Source of the DNA: Pelotomaculum sp. UBA4789 | GTDB taxonomy: Bacteria > Bacillota > Desulfotomaculia > Desulfotomaculales > Pelotomaculaceae | Direction of reading: 5' to 3' | Assembly (NCBI GenBank): GCA_002402945.1 | Contig: DHGV01000049.1 | Location: 17,733 to 49,562 of the forward strand | Length of the DNA stretch: 31,830 nt | Notes under the pieces: model-generated | What the model was told of the DNA's origin: nothing | Databases searched by the model: none | The model's input: only the letters and a program-made list of their open reading frames with translations | Shown here: piece by piece, positions 8,474 to 17,404 of the stretch | Numbering within the stretch: position 1 is the stretch's first letter | Layout of the letters: each line of letters begins with the position of its first letter | Position numbers and translations under genes: made by a program

Positions 8474-9421
8474 TTAACTGGTTTGCAGAATATCACCCAG
8501 CACTGTTCCCCGGGCTAAAGGTGTTCCTCTCAGAAATTCAGAGCTGTAAAGCCGCTTTGCCCCCTGCAGCTGGAGCTCACTGATCTTGAGCCGGCCTTTA
8601 CCGGCCTGGACAATAATCCCGTCACTGCCGGCTGATATAATCTGACCGGGTATAAAAGCACTCCCGTTTCCTTCAAGCAATTCGGCACGCCAGATCTTCA
8701 GTACCTTGCCGTGCAGGGTGGTGCGCGCTCCAGGCCAGGGGTTCATACCCCTGATCTGATTATAGATATCTCCAGCCGCTCTGTCCCAAAATATCAGCTC
8801 ATCTTCAGCCCTTAACATGGGCGCGAATGATGATTCGCCGGTCTGCGGCAGCCTGGCGGCGCGGCCGCGCCTGAGCAGGCTTAAAGTTTTTATCAGCAGC
8901 TCCGCCCCCAAAACGGCCAGACGGTCATGTAAAGCTCCTACATTATCATCATCCTGGATTGGAACAGCTTCGCGAAGAATCATATCTCCAGTGTCCAAAC
9001 CTTCGTCCATAAACATGGTTGTGATCCCTGTCATCTTTTCACCGTTTATAACCGCCCAGTGAATAGGGGCAGCACCACGGTATTTTGGCAGCAGTGATGC
9101 GTGGACATTAATACAACCATATCCTGGTAACTCCAATATGCCTTTTGGTAAAATGCGGCCATATGCAACCACTACGATGACATCGGGAGATAAATCCCGC
9201 AATGCACGTATAAAGTCTGGGTCTTTAATTTTTGCGGGCTGAAAAATCGGTATCTTCAGTGACACCGCGGCTTCCTTTACCGGAGGCGATGTATTCTTTT
9301 TGCCCCTTCCCTTGGGCCGGTCCGGCTGTGTGACAACAGCAACCAGATTATAACCAGCTTGTGCCAAAGCTCTGAGCGCCGGCACCGCAAAGTCCGGCGT
9401 TCCCATAAATATTACCCGCAT
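8474..9421 (-). CDS. fmt: Methionyl-tRNA formyltransferase
   Basis: A 315-residue enzyme that formylates initiator Met-tRNA with 10-formyltetrahydrofolate. The N-terminal Rossmann-like domain begins MRVIFMGTPDFAVPALRAL; the loop TQPDRPKGRGKK contacts tRNA; the active-site region is INVHASLLPKYRGAAPIHWA, with the catalytic Asn/His and the SLLPxYRG formyl-folate signature; GLDTGDMI follows. The C-terminal OB-like domain starts near residue 205. It lies 8 bases after def, the enzyme that later removes the formyl group, and the pair is conserved in most bacteria. Confidence 0.97.
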   Translation of the reverse strand: MRVIFMGTPDFAVPALRALAQAGYNLVAVVTQPDRPKGRGKKNTSPPVKEAAVSLKIPIFQPAKIKDPDFIRALRDLSPDVIVVVAYGRILPKGILELPGYGCINVHASLLPKYRGAAPIHWAVINGEKMTGITTMFMDEGLDTGDMILREAVPIQDDDNVGALHDRLAVLGAELLIKTLSLLRRGRAARLPQTGESSFAPMLRAEDELIFWDRAAGDIYNQIRGMNPWPGARTTLHGKVLKIWRAELLEGNGSAFIPGQIISAGSDGIIVQAGKGRLKISELQLQGAKRLYSSEFLRGTPLARGTVLGDILQTS

Positions 9422-9429
9422 CTGTGCAC

Positions 9430-9897
9430 CTATTTTTCCTTCTGTTTCATCTTTCTGATATTAACAGCCCGATCTACGAAAAGAATGCCTTCGAGGTGAT
9501 CAATCTCGTGCTGAACGGCCCTGGCCAGCATACCGCCGGCTGTTAATATCTTACCTTTGCTGTGCCGGTCCATATACCTTATTTTTACGATTGCAGCCCG
9601 GGTGACATCACCAATAATACCCGGGACGCTCAAACATCCTTCAAGGTCAGTTTCCTGCCCGGAGGAACTAATAATTTCGGGATTGATCAGCTCGTGCAGT
9701 CCTTCGCCGATATCCACAACAACAACCCGTTTGGAAACCCCTATTTGCGGTGCGGCCAGGCCTGCGCCTTTGGCGCAGTACAAGGTGTCGGCCAGGTTGT
9801 TCAGCAGCTTGTTGATACTTGCATTAACAGTCTTAACTGGTTTAGCTTTTTCTTTTAGGATTTCGTCTCCGATTTCTACAATCTTATATACCGCCAA
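9430..9897 (-). CDS. def: Peptide deformylase
   Basis: A 155-residue metallohydrolase that removes the formyl group from nascent proteins. The three deformylase motifs are present: GAGLAAPQIG (motif 1), EGCLSVPG (motif 2, Cys metal ligand) and QHEIDHLEGILF (motif 3, HExxH with catalytic Glu). The start is TTG with GGAGGG 10 bases upstream. It follows priA by 15 bases and precedes fmt by 8, so the three are probably co-transcribed. Confidence 0.96.
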   Translation of the reverse strand: MAVYKIVEIGDEILKEKAKPVKTVNASINKLLNNLADTLYCAKGAGLAAPQIGVSKRVVVVDIGEGLHELINPEIISSSGQETDLEGCLSVPGIIGDVTRAAIVKIRYMDRHSKGKILTAGGMLARAVQHEIDHLEGILFVDRAVNIRKMKQKEK

Positions 9898-9912
9898 AGT
9901 AATTTAACCCTC

Positions 9913-12156
9913 CTACTGCATCCCCTGGGGATTGATATCAACATTAATAACTGGCCTGAAAGCTGGCCTGCACTTTTGCAGAGTCTCCATGCTTTCCCTG
10001 ATTATATCTCTTAATTCATTGCGCCGCGGACCCTTTATTACCAGCTGCCAGCGATACCGCCCTTTAATCCTGCTCAGCGGCGCCGGCGCCGGACCGAGGA
10101 CTTCAATAAAATTGTCGTGCCCAGCCAGTGTTTTGTCAAGGATTTCTTTGGCCAGGGCCGCTCCTTTACTGATCTCGGCCTCATCCTCATGGGTAAACAG
10201 GAGCCTTGCCAAATAGCTATAAGGCGGATACCCCAATGCACTTCTAACAGGCATCTCAACCTGGTAAAATCCTTCGCAATCATGCCTGGCGGCAGCTGTT
10301 ATGCTGTAGTGATCCGGACAGTAGGTCTGAACCAGTACCTCCCCGGGCAGATCAGCCCGGCCAGCCCTGCCGGCTACCTGGGTCAACAGCTGAAAAGTAC
10401 GTTCAGCTGCCCTGAAATCAGGCATGAACAGGGAGGTATCAGCGTTTACCACGCCGACAAGTGTCACCATCGGGAAATCCAGCCCTTTTGCGATCATCTG
10501 AGTGCCGATCAGAATATCTGCCTGTCCCTGCCTGAAAGTGCTGAGTATCCTTTCATGCGAGCCCCTGCGTGAGGTGGAATCACTGTCCATGCGCAATATT
10601 CGCGCTTGCGGAAAAAGTATTTTCGCTTCATCCTCCACCTTTTGCGTGCCAACACCAAAATACCGGATGCTCCTGCTGCCGCAGCTGGGGCACTTTTCGG
10701 GCATCTTGGTCTGATAATTGCAGTAATGGCATCTCAGCGTACCATCCAAGTGATAGGTCAGAGAAATATCACACCGATCGCATTTTATAACGTGTCCGCA
10801 CTCCCTGCAGACTACAAAGGTCGCATACCCACGCCTGTTCAGAAAGAGTAGCGTTTGTTCGCCCTTTTGCAGCCTGGCGCAGATAGCTGAAACAAGATTC
10901 CGGCTGAAGATGCTGCGGTTACCTTCTTTTATTTCCTGCCGGAGGTCAACAATTTTGACTCTGGGAAGAGGTTTTTCATCTATTCTGTGCGGCAGTTTTA
11001 AAAGCTTATACGGGCCGCCCCGGCCCGACCTGAACCATGATTCCAGGGAAGGGGTCGCGCTTCCCAGTACCACCACCGCCCCTGAAAGCTGAGCCCTTTT
11101 TAAGGCGACTTCCCTGGCATGATAGCGGAGATGGTCATCCTGCTTATATGATGGTTCGTGTTCTTCGTCTAAGATAAAGAGCCCGGGATTTGGCAGAGGG
11201 GCGAATACTGCTGAACGTGTGCCCAACACCACAGGAGCCCTGCCCTCCTTTACTCTTAACCACTCATTATATCTTTCCCTGCCGGCAAGGCCGCTGTGTA
11301 ATACTGCAACTTGCTCGCCAAAACGCCCGTAAAACAGATCGATCATCTGCGGTGTCAGGGATATTTCAGGAACCAGGGCCACGGCCTGGAGACCGGCGGC
11401 AAGGGCTGCGGAAATTGCTTGCAGGTATACCTCTGTCTTGCCGCTGCCCGTAACGCCATGCAGAAGAAAGGCACTGAATCTGCGCTTTTTCAGCGCGCCT
11501 GATACTTCTCTGAAAGCTGCCTCCTGATCTCGATTAAGCCGCAACGCAGGAGATCTAGTCCCCCCTCTCAAACTCAAATCCTGAAAAGAAGAAAATGTCT
11601 TGACCGCAGCTTTGAGCAATCTTTTGTCAATGAGTACATCAACAGTTTTTGGATCGGCATGGGCTGCTGCTGACAGTTCCCGCCTCGACAGTCCGGGTCT
11701 TTCCATTGCTGTCCTTAGTACCGCGGCTTGTTTCGGGGAGCGTGCCATCAGTTTTAAAGCATCTTCCATTTCCCAGTCAGGCAGCGCCGGGTACAGCAGC
11801 TTAACCACGCGGGCGTTTTTTATGCCGAGTCTCGGTGAAATGATCCGCCCCAAGGCCTCTGCCGTGCTGCATAGATAACTGTCCGCCATCCAGCGGGCTA
11901 TTTCCAGCAGTTCCATGGTAAACACAGGTTCAGCATCCAGGATACCTGATATCTCGCGCACCTTAACCTCTCCCGCCGGAGTGCCGAACCCCACCACATA
12001 GCCGGCTATCTGCCGGCTGCCAAAATTAACAAGCACTCTTGAGCCCACTGTTATTTTATCCTGATACATTTCCGGAACGGCATAGTGAAACACACGGTCT
12101 ACACCGCGTGCGTTTATATCTACTATAATCTCGGCAAATTGGCCAGCATGACCCAT
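9913..12156 (-). CDS. priA: Primosomal replication-restart helicase PriA
   Basis: A 747-residue 3'-to-5' DNA helicase that reloads the replisome at stalled forks. The N-terminal 3'BD domain binds the fork (about 1-110). Helicase motifs include Walker A HGVTGSGKTEVY and the DEEH box, then LGSATPS and GTQMIAKGLDFP. The zinc-binding insertion has four Cys pairs (CRECG, CDRC, CHYC, CPSC) starting near residue 440. The ATG has GGAGG 5 bases upstream. A perfect hairpin terminator lies between coaBC and this gene, so priA may start its own transcript with def and fmt. Confidence 0.97.
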   Translation of the reverse strand: MGHAGQFAEIIVDINARGVDRVFHYAVPEMYQDKITVGSRVLVNFGSRQIAGYVVGFGTPAGEVKVREISGILDAEPVFTMELLEIARWMADSYLCSTAEALGRIISPRLGIKNARVVKLLYPALPDWEMEDALKLMARSPKQAAVLRTAMERPGLSRRELSAAAHADPKTVDVLIDKRLLKAAVKTFSSFQDLSLRGGTRSPALRLNRDQEAAFREVSGALKKRRFSAFLLHGVTGSGKTEVYLQAISAALAAGLQAVALVPEISLTPQMIDLFYGRFGEQVAVLHSGLAGRERYNEWLRVKEGRAPVVLGTRSAVFAPLPNPGLFILDEEHEPSYKQDDHLRYHAREVALKRAQLSGAVVVLGSATPSLESWFRSGRGGPYKLLKLPHRIDEKPLPRVKIVDLRQEIKEGNRSIFSRNLVSAICARLQKGEQTLLFLNRRGYATFVVCRECGHVIKCDRCDISLTYHLDGTLRCHYCNYQTKMPEKCPSCGSRSIRYFGVGTQKVEDEAKILFPQARILRMDSDSTSRRGSHERILSTFRQGQADILIGTQMIAKGLDFPMVTLVGVVNADTSLFMPDFRAAERTFQLLTQVAGRAGRADLPGEVLVQTYCPDHYSITAAARHDCEGFYQVEMPVRSALGYPPYSYLARLLFTHEDEAEISKGAALAKEILDKTLAGHDNFIEVLGPAPAPLSRIKGRYRWQLVIKGPRRNELRDIIRESMETLQKCRPAFRPVINVDINPQGMQ

Positions 12157-12204
12157 TTAGCCCTCCCGTGAAATAACCAAAGATTATTTTTCAACTTTTA
12201 AACT

Positions 12205-12227
12205 AAAATCCCGGCGCCCGGGATTTT
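12205..12227 (-). terminator. Intrinsic terminator after coaBC
   Basis: A perfect 10-base stem (AAAATCCCGG / CCGGGATTTT) with a CGC loop lies 13 bases after the coaBC stop. On the minus strand the stem ends in TTTT and continues AGTTT. The T-tract is short, so termination may be partial, leaving some readthrough into priA. Confidence 0.7.
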
Positions 12228-12240
12228 TGCTTTGACACTT

Positions 12241-13440
12241 TTATTGTTTTTTCCGGCGGACTGCCAGCGCTTCGTCCAGGATCCGGTGAGCCAGTTCTTT
12301 TTTATCCATCAGCGGCATTTGTTTTATATCGCCTCCGCGGTAGACGAACTTAACAATGTTTGTGTCCGAGCCAAATCCCGCCCCGGCCTGGTTGATATCA
12401 TTCGCCACCAGTAAATCCAGGTTCTTGTCCTGCGCTTTCCGCAGCGAGTTTCTTTCCAGGTCATTGGTCTCAGCTGCAAATCCAACCAAAATTTGTTTAT
12501 TCTTTCTTTTGCCAAGTTCCGCCAGAATGTCGTGGTTCCTGACCAGCTCAAGCGACATCGGACCATTATGCTTTTTGATCTTCTGGGCCACAGCTTCTTT
12601 CGGCCTGTAGTCTGCCACAGCAGCAGTTTTGACCACCATATCCACATTGGCGAAACGATCTATAACAGCATTATACATCTGTGCTGCGGTTTCGACATTT
12701 ATTAATTCTATCCCACACGGCGGCTTTAAAGCAGTAGGGCCGCTGATCAGCAGTGTTTTTGCCCCCCTGGCGGCGGCTGCTCCGGCAACCGCATAGCCCA
12801 TTTTACCAGAGCTTCGGTTGGTCAAATAACGAACAGGGTCAATCGGCTCAACAGTAGGCCCGGCTGTCACCATCACAGTCAAGCCTACCATATCTTTCCT
12901 AAGGATCAGGAGACCCTCTATTTCTTCTATGATCTGGTCCAAATCAGCCAGCCTTCCCTGCCCTTCGGCGCCGCAGGCTAAACGGCCCGTACCCGGTTCA
13001 ATAAATTTGTAACCGAGATCCCGCAGGGTTGCTATATTGCGCTGGACCACTGCGTTATTATACATGTTGACGTTCATCGCCGGGCAGAACAAGACCGGAC
13101 AGGTGGCAGCCATTATAACAGTGGAAAGCAGATCGTCACCGATGCCGGCGGCAGCTTTCCCTAAAATATTGGCAGTTGCCGGTGCAATTACAATCAGATC
13201 AGGCCAGGCTGCCAGTTCTATATGTTGAACAGACCCGCGGTCAGCTTCAAAAAGATCTGTACGGACGGGATTCCCCGACAAAACCTGAAAAGTTAGCGGC
13301 CTGACAAACTCCTGGGCGGATCTGGTCATAATCACTTGAAGACCGGCCCCGCCGGCCTTCAGGCTGCTGACTAATTGAGCAGTCTTAAAAACGGCTATGC
13401 CGCCGGTAACCCCGACGGTAATATTTTTTCCAGCCAGCAT
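12241..13440 (-). CDS. coaBC: Bifunctional phosphopantothenoylcysteine decarboxylase / phosphopantothenate-cysteine ligase
   Basis: A 399-residue fusion enzyme for two steps of coenzyme A synthesis. The N-terminal CoaC half is an FMN flavoprotein (GVTGGIAVFKTAQLV, then PAMNVNMY near the active site); the CoaB half begins around residue 185 with TAGPTVEPIDPVRYLTNRSS, GKMGYAVAGAAAARGA and DVNQ-like AND residues of the nucleotide site. The ATG at 13440 has GGAGGA 5 bases upstream; an ATG seven codons earlier overlaps that site. It follows rpoZ by 78 bases, as in most Firmicutes. Confidence 0.96.
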   Translation of the reverse strand: MLAGKNITVGVTGGIAVFKTAQLVSSLKAGGAGLQVIMTRSAQEFVRPLTFQVLSGNPVRTDLFEADRGSVQHIELAAWPDLIVIAPATANILGKAAAGIGDDLLSTVIMAATCPVLFCPAMNVNMYNNAVVQRNIATLRDLGYKFIEPGTGRLACGAEGQGRLADLDQIIEEIEGLLILRKDMVGLTVMVTAGPTVEPIDPVRYLTNRSSGKMGYAVAGAAAARGAKTLLISGPTALKPPCGIELINVETAAQMYNAVIDRFANVDMVVKTAAVADYRPKEAVAQKIKKHNGPMSLELVRNHDILAELGKRKNKQILVGFAAETNDLERNSLRKAQDKNLDLLVANDINQAGAGFGSDTNIVKFVYRGGDIKQMPLMDKKELAHRILDEALAVRRKKQ

Positions 13441-13518
13441 GGTCTTCCTCCCGATCATCAATTGTCAGCTGTGTGTTCTATTTTTAAATACAAGCAGTAC
13501 AACAAAAAGCCAGGAATC

Positions 13519-13725
13519 TTACTTTATTCCTATCCTGGTTCGCCGATAACCTATTTTATTCTGGGATATTTCCGTCAAAGCGGTAATCACCGGTTTTCTA
13601 TGGGTAACATCATCCTTGTCATTTCCCCTGTCGGTAATCACCCTGGCTCTTTTAGCCGCCACAACCACCAGGGTATATCTGCTGTCAACTTTTTCCATAA
13701 GTTTATCGAGAGACAGTTGGATCAT
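13519..13725 (-). CDS. rpoZ: RNA polymerase omega subunit
   Basis: A 68-residue protein matching the omega subunit: MIQLSLDKLMEKVDSRYTLV, followed by AAKRARVI and the KPVITALTEI stretch. Omega helps beta-prime folding and polymerase assembly. The ATG has GGAGGG 5 bases upstream. It sits between gmk and coaBC, the standard position, and gmk-rpoZ linkage supports the call despite its small size. Confidence 0.93.
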   Translation of the reverse strand: MIQLSLDKLMEKVDSRYTLVVVAAKRARVITDRGNDKDDVTHRKPVITALTEISQNKIGYRRTRIGIK

Positions 13726-13764
13726 AATTACCCTCCGGTTTTAAAATCTTGGCATATTATGTTT

Positions 13765-14367
13765 TTAATTAAAAATGTTTAAAAATGAGTTAAAAAAACC
13801 TGGTCTTGATTTCTCTGCGGTTAAGATAGCTCTAATCTTGCTCACAGCTTTTGAAACCTCATCATTTATTACTACATAATCATAGCGACCGGCCAGTCTC
13901 ATCTCCCCGGCGGCACACTGCAGGCGCATTCCAATTACCTCCTGACTGTCAGTGCCGCGGATGATCAGACGCTTCTCTAATTCACGTTTTGAGGGCGGTG
14001 CAATAAAAACCAGCACTGCCTCAGGATATTTTTCTTTGACCTGCAGAGCGCCCTGGATATCTATCTCCAATATAATGTCAAGGCCTTCTCCCAGCGATTC
14101 CTCAACAAAACGCCGCGGTGTTCCGTAGTAATGATCGTAAACCTCCGCATATTCCAAAAGCTGACCGTTTTGAATCATTTTTTTAAATAATTCTTTATCC
14201 AAAAAGAAATAATCCACACCCTCGACCTCACCGCGCCGGGGCAGCCTTGTAGTTGCCGAGACAGACAAGCGTATGGAAGGCTCATTTATTTGCAGTTCCT
14301 TGCAGACAGCTCCTTTCCCCGCCCCTGAAGGGCCGGACAGGACCAGCAGCAAACCTTTTCTTTCCAC
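13765..14367 (-). CDS. gmk: Guanylate kinase
   Basis: A 200-residue enzyme converting GMP to GDP with ATP. The P-loop is LSGPSGAGKGAVCKEL; the GMP-binding region reads VSATTRLPRRGEVEGVDYFF and HYYGTPRRFVEE; the later region has LEIDIQGALQVK and the lid arginines in RLIIRGTDS. The GTG start has GTGGAG about 8 bases upstream and lies 15 bases after remA. Codon 2 onward (ERKGLLLVLSG) gives the usual short N-terminus. Confidence 0.96.
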   Translation of the reverse strand: MERKGLLLVLSGPSGAGKGAVCKELQINEPSIRLSVSATTRLPRRGEVEGVDYFFLDKELFKKMIQNGQLLEYAEVYDHYYGTPRRFVEESLGEGLDIILEIDIQGALQVKEKYPEAVLVFIAPPSKRELEKRLIIRGTDSQEVIGMRLQCAAGEMRLAGRYDYVVINDEVSKAVSKIRAILTAEKSRPGFFNSFLNIFN

Positions 14368-14382
14368 TTTTACAGCTCCACT

Positions 14383-14658
14383 TTAATCAGCCGGTTCTTC
14401 CGCCTGCGCTGATGTCTCTTTTGATACAAGACGGTTTGCAACGGTTTCCGGTTGAACGGCGGACAGTATTACATGATCGCTGTCGGTAATGATAACCGCC
14501 CTGGTACGCCGCCCGTAAGTAGCATCGATCAGCATGCCCCTGTCCCTGGCCTCGGTAATTATTCTTTTGATAGGAGCTGATTCCGGGCTGACGATGGCAA
14601 TGATACGGTTGGCTGACACGATATTGCCAAAACCAATGTTGATTAATTTAATCTCCAT
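14383..14658 (-). CDS. remA: RemA-family regulator (DUF370)
   Basis: A 91-residue small protein beginning MEIKLINIGFGNIVSANRII and containing IVSPESAPIKR, DATYGRRTRAV and DSDHVILSAVQPETV, which is the DUF370/RemA signature. In Bacillus subtilis RemA is a DNA-binding activator of biofilm matrix and osmolyte genes; whether it does the same here is unknown. The ATG at 14658 has GGAG 7 bases upstream; an in-frame extension of eight codons lies before this site and is unlikely to be translated. The yicC-remA-gmk order is conserved in Firmicutes. Confidence 0.93.
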   Translation of the reverse strand: MEIKLINIGFGNIVSANRIIAIVSPESAPIKRIITEARDRGMLIDATYGRRTRAVIITDSDHVILSAVQPETVANRLVSKETSAQAEEPAD

Positions 14659-14682
14659 TTTATTGCTCCTTTCTTGAACCAC

Positions 14683-15561
14683 CTATTCGATATTCTGTAC
14701 TTGTTCCCTGATTTTCTCAAGTTCGCTTTTTACCTCGACAGCCCAACGGCTAATTTCCAGGTCATTAGCTTTAGAAGCAATGGTATTTATCTCCCTGTTC
14801 ATTTCCTGCACTATAAAGTCCAGCTTCCTGCCCACGGGTTCACTCGCTTCAAGGCAGGAACGGGCTTGTTTAAAATGGCTGTCCAGCCGTACAGTCTCCT
14901 CGGTGATATTCGAGCGCTCAGCAAAGATCGCCGCCTCGGCTGCCAATCGTTCCGGAGTCAGGCCGCTGTCTTTCATAAAATCATTCAGGCGAACTCCCAG
15001 TCTTTCCCTGTACCCTTCGACTACAGCAGGAGACCTGTCCCTGATTTTTGCATTCAATAAAGAAACCTGGTCCACCCTGGCCAAAAGGTCTGCGGCCAGT
15101 TGATTCCCCTCATCAATCCTCATCCTGATCAGGCTGTCCAAAGCGCCTTCCAGCGCCTCATGTATAGCCGGCCACCAATCCTCTATATTCTCAGCCGGAA
15201 CTTCGAGCGCCAGCACTCCAGGCAGGTCCACGAGGTTTTTCAGCTTTATCTTGCCTTCCAAATCAAGGCTCTCCTGCAGCTCTTTTATTGCCTTATAATA
15301 TGCTCCGGCCAATTCTTTGTCAACTTTTACGGCAGACGTCTTTTCACCGCTGTCTTCAACATTCAGGAAACCGTCAATCCGCCCTCGGGTGACATGTGCC
15401 TGGATTAACTTCCTTATTCTTTCCTCAAGCGGAGAAAAGTTGCGCGGCAGGCGCAGCACTACTTCGTTATAGCGATGGTTCACTGCTTTCAGCTCGATTG
15501 TAAACTTTTTCCCCTCAAAGCCGGCCTCTCCCCAGCCATACCCGGTCATGCTTTTTACCAA
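14683..15561 (-). CDS. yicC: YicC/YloC-family endoribonuclease
   Basis: A 292-residue protein of the YicC family: MVKSMTGYGWGEAGFEGKKF at the N-terminus, ELKAVNHRYNEVVLRLPRNF, and the C-terminal DUF1732 part with GRKLDFIVQEMNREINTIASKA. E. coli YicC is an RNase acting on small RNAs; other members are little studied. The TTG start has GGTGG 7 bases upstream and gives the usual M-x-x-SMTGYG beginning; an ATG four codons in is the alternative. It is the first gene of the long housekeeping cluster, 125 bases after the aminotransferase, so a promoter is expected in that gap, though I could not assign one. Confidence 0.92.
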   Translation of the reverse strand: MVKSMTGYGWGEAGFEGKKFTIELKAVNHRYNEVVLRLPRNFSPLEERIRKLIQAHVTRGRIDGFLNVEDSGEKTSAVKVDKELAGAYYKAIKELQESLDLEGKIKLKNLVDLPGVLALEVPAENIEDWWPAIHEALEGALDSLIRMRIDEGNQLAADLLARVDQVSLLNAKIRDRSPAVVEGYRERLGVRLNDFMKDSGLTPERLAAEAAIFAERSNITEETVRLDSHFKQARSCLEASEPVGRKLDFIVQEMNREINTIASKANDLEISRWAVEVKSELEKIREQVQNIE

Positions 15562-15686
15562 TTCTACACCACCTGTTGATATTACCGATCATATGATTAT
15601 TTACATAGTATTACGCAAACATTTACTTTAAGGATCATATTTTACTGATCCGGAACAGACAAACACACAGATATTTTTGCCAGGGA

Positions 15687-16889
15687 TTATTTAATTTTAG
15701 CAAGCAGGTCTGAGATACGATCAAGTCCCTCATCTATTTTTTTAATCGAACAGACATAAGACAGCCTGATATAATCATCATTACCAAAAGCGGCGCCGGG
15801 AATTACAGCCACATGGGCTTCTTCAAGAAGGACTGCCGCCAGGTCGGAAGCACACCGGATCAGCCTTCCTTTATAGGTTTTGCCAAAGTAATATTTTACA
15901 TTGGGAAAAGCATAAAAGGAACCACCCGGCAGGATACAAGTTATACCGGGAAGATCAACCAGCCTTTTATGCATGTAATTCCTCCGCCGCAGATATTCGG
16001 CCACCATCTTTTTCAATGGGCCCTGGTCGCCGTTAAGGGCAACCACACTGGCTTCCTGGGCGATAGAAGTGGGATTGGAGGTTGAGTGGCTCTGCAGATC
16101 AGTCATGGCCTTAATGACCGGCTGGGGAGCAGCGGCATAACCAATCCGCCAGCCTGTCATGGAATAAGCCTTGGATACACCGTTAATTAATATCGTACGC
16201 TCTTTTAATTCAGGAGCAAGCGAAGCGATACTGATATGCTTAAGGCCGTCATAAATAAAACTTTCATATATCTCGTCTGATATAACCGAGAAATCATACC
16301 TTAATATGACTTCTTTTAAAGACTCAAGATCTGCGCCAGTATAAACTACACCGGTGGGGTTGCAGGGACTGTTCAGGATCAAAAGCCTGGTGCGCGGGTT
16401 TATTGCTCTCTCAAGTTCAGATGGAGTAAGTTTGAAACCGTTTTCTTCCCTGGTGTTTATGATCCTGGGCGTAGCCCCTGCCAGCTTAATTTGTTCTGCA
16501 TAGCTTACCCAGTAGGGCGCAGGGAGGATTACCTCGTCTCCCTCCTGTACCAGGACCTGCATGGTATTATAAAGAGAGTGCTTGGCTCCTGCTGAAACTA
16601 TTATTTGCTCCGGTTCATATTCTAAATGCTGGTCAGCTTTAAGCTTCCTGCATATAGCTTCTCGCAGAGTAAGAATCCCCGCCACCGGGGTGTACTTGGT
16701 TTTGCCATCCCATATGGCGGCCACGGCGGCTTCTTTTATATAATCCGGAGTATCAAAATCCGGTTCCCCCGCTCCAAAACTGATCGCGTTAACCCCTCTG
16801 GCTAAAAGCAGCTTCGCTTCCGTGTCTATAGCCAGGGTGGGGGAAGGACTAATATTCAGCGCCCGGTTGGCTAATTTCATTTGAAACAA
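15687..16889 (-). CDS. aspC: PLP-dependent aspartate-type aminotransferase (class I/II)
   Basis: A 400-residue fold-type I aminotransferase of the thermophilic/Bacillus AspC group. Visible PLP residues are NSPCNPTG (Asn178), SDEIYE (Asp205) and the Schiff-base Lys240 in GVSKAYSMTGWRIGY, with a C-terminal arginine in IRLSYVCS for substrate carboxylate. N-terminal SFGAGEPDFDTP is typical. It probably converts aspartate and 2-oxoglutarate to oxaloacetate and glutamate, but tyrosine, alanine or prephenate specificity cannot be excluded. The TTG start is 4 bases after AGGAGG; an ATG three codons in (MKLANRAL) is 13 bases away, so the start is uncertain. A gap of 515 bases precedes it. Confidence 0.92.
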   Translation of the reverse strand: MFQMKLANRALNISPSPTLAIDTEAKLLLARGVNAISFGAGEPDFDTPDYIKEAAVAAIWDGKTKYTPVAGILTLREAICRKLKADQHLEYEPEQIIVSAGAKHSLYNTMQVLVQEGDEVILPAPYWVSYAEQIKLAGATPRIINTREENGFKLTPSELERAINPRTRLLILNSPCNPTGVVYTGADLESLKEVILRYDFSVISDEIYESFIYDGLKHISIASLAPELKERTILINGVSKAYSMTGWRIGYAAAPQPVIKAMTDLQSHSTSNPTSIAQEASVVALNGDQGPLKKMVAEYLRRRNYMHKRLVDLPGITCILPGGSFYAFPNVKYYFGKTYKGRLIRCASDLAAVLLEEAHVAVIPGAAFGNDDYIRLSYVCSIKKIDEGLDRISDLLAKIK

Positions 16890-17367
16890 GTTACCTCCTT
16901 TATGCTGGAAAACGCAGCTCCATTGATGGTCTTCCTGATGGGCTGCAAGAAGAGGGCTATGTCAGCCCACATATTAAATGTCCTGTTTTTTGCCAAACGA
17001 GCCAGGCGCATTTAGCTGATATCAGCTGATTTACAATTCCAATTCAAGAAATTACTACTCAATTCTGTTTTAGGCAGTTTCCTTATAAAACATGCTTCTA
17101 TAAATTTCAATATTTACCCCGCTGCCTTCCTTTCTCTCAATAAAATATCTTGCGTATGCTAATGAATTCTCTATCTTTAACATTTTATCACTGCTTTTCA
17201 AACTTGCAACATTTTTCTTATATTGTATACATTATTATGGTACCCATGTGCTCACCGGCGCTAAGAATCCAATCCCAAACAGTATAACATATTTTAGCAT
17301 AATTCTTAACTGAGCGTAAATCATAAGCAAAAAACAATTTTGCTTATTTATTAAAGATCGCCTACAG
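16890..17367. other. Gap between cobT and aspC with small palindromes, no clear gene
   Basis: This AT-rich stretch, together with the terminator at its right end, separates cobT from aspC. It contains a perfect 14-base palindrome AGCTGATATCAGCT (17014-17027), a perfect 9-base stem TAAGCAAAA/TTTTGCTTA with a 5-base loop (17324-17346), and a weak GGGCTG/CAGCCC pair near 16940-16968. A 31-codon minus-strand frame from an ATG at 16972 runs into the aspC start and ends in ATGA at 16877; its ribosome binding site is weak. I see no T-box AGGGTGGNACCGCG element. The aspC promoter is presumably here but I cannot place it with confidence. Confidence 0.5.
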
Positions 17368-17403
17368 CAAAAAGAACCTGCTTTTTTGGGCAGGTCCTTT
17401 TTG
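17368..17403 (-). terminator. Intrinsic terminator after cobT
   Basis: Directly after the cobT stop codon, the minus strand forms a hairpin ACCTGC/GCAGGT extended by an A-rich/T-rich outer stem with one mismatch, and ends TTCTTTTTG. The loop is CCAAAAAA. It is a good intrinsic terminator for cobT and could work in both directions. Confidence 0.8.
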
Positions 17404-17404
17404 T

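Noticed and set aside
13375..13782. Plus-strand frame of 135 aa across rpoZ
   Set aside because: It overlaps rpoZ and the coaBC start in antisense, with no Shine-Dalgarno and no recognisable family.
16890..17404. T-box leader upstream of aspC
   Set aside because: No AGGGTGGNACCGCG sequence and no terminator/antiterminator pair next to the start; only scattered small palindromes.
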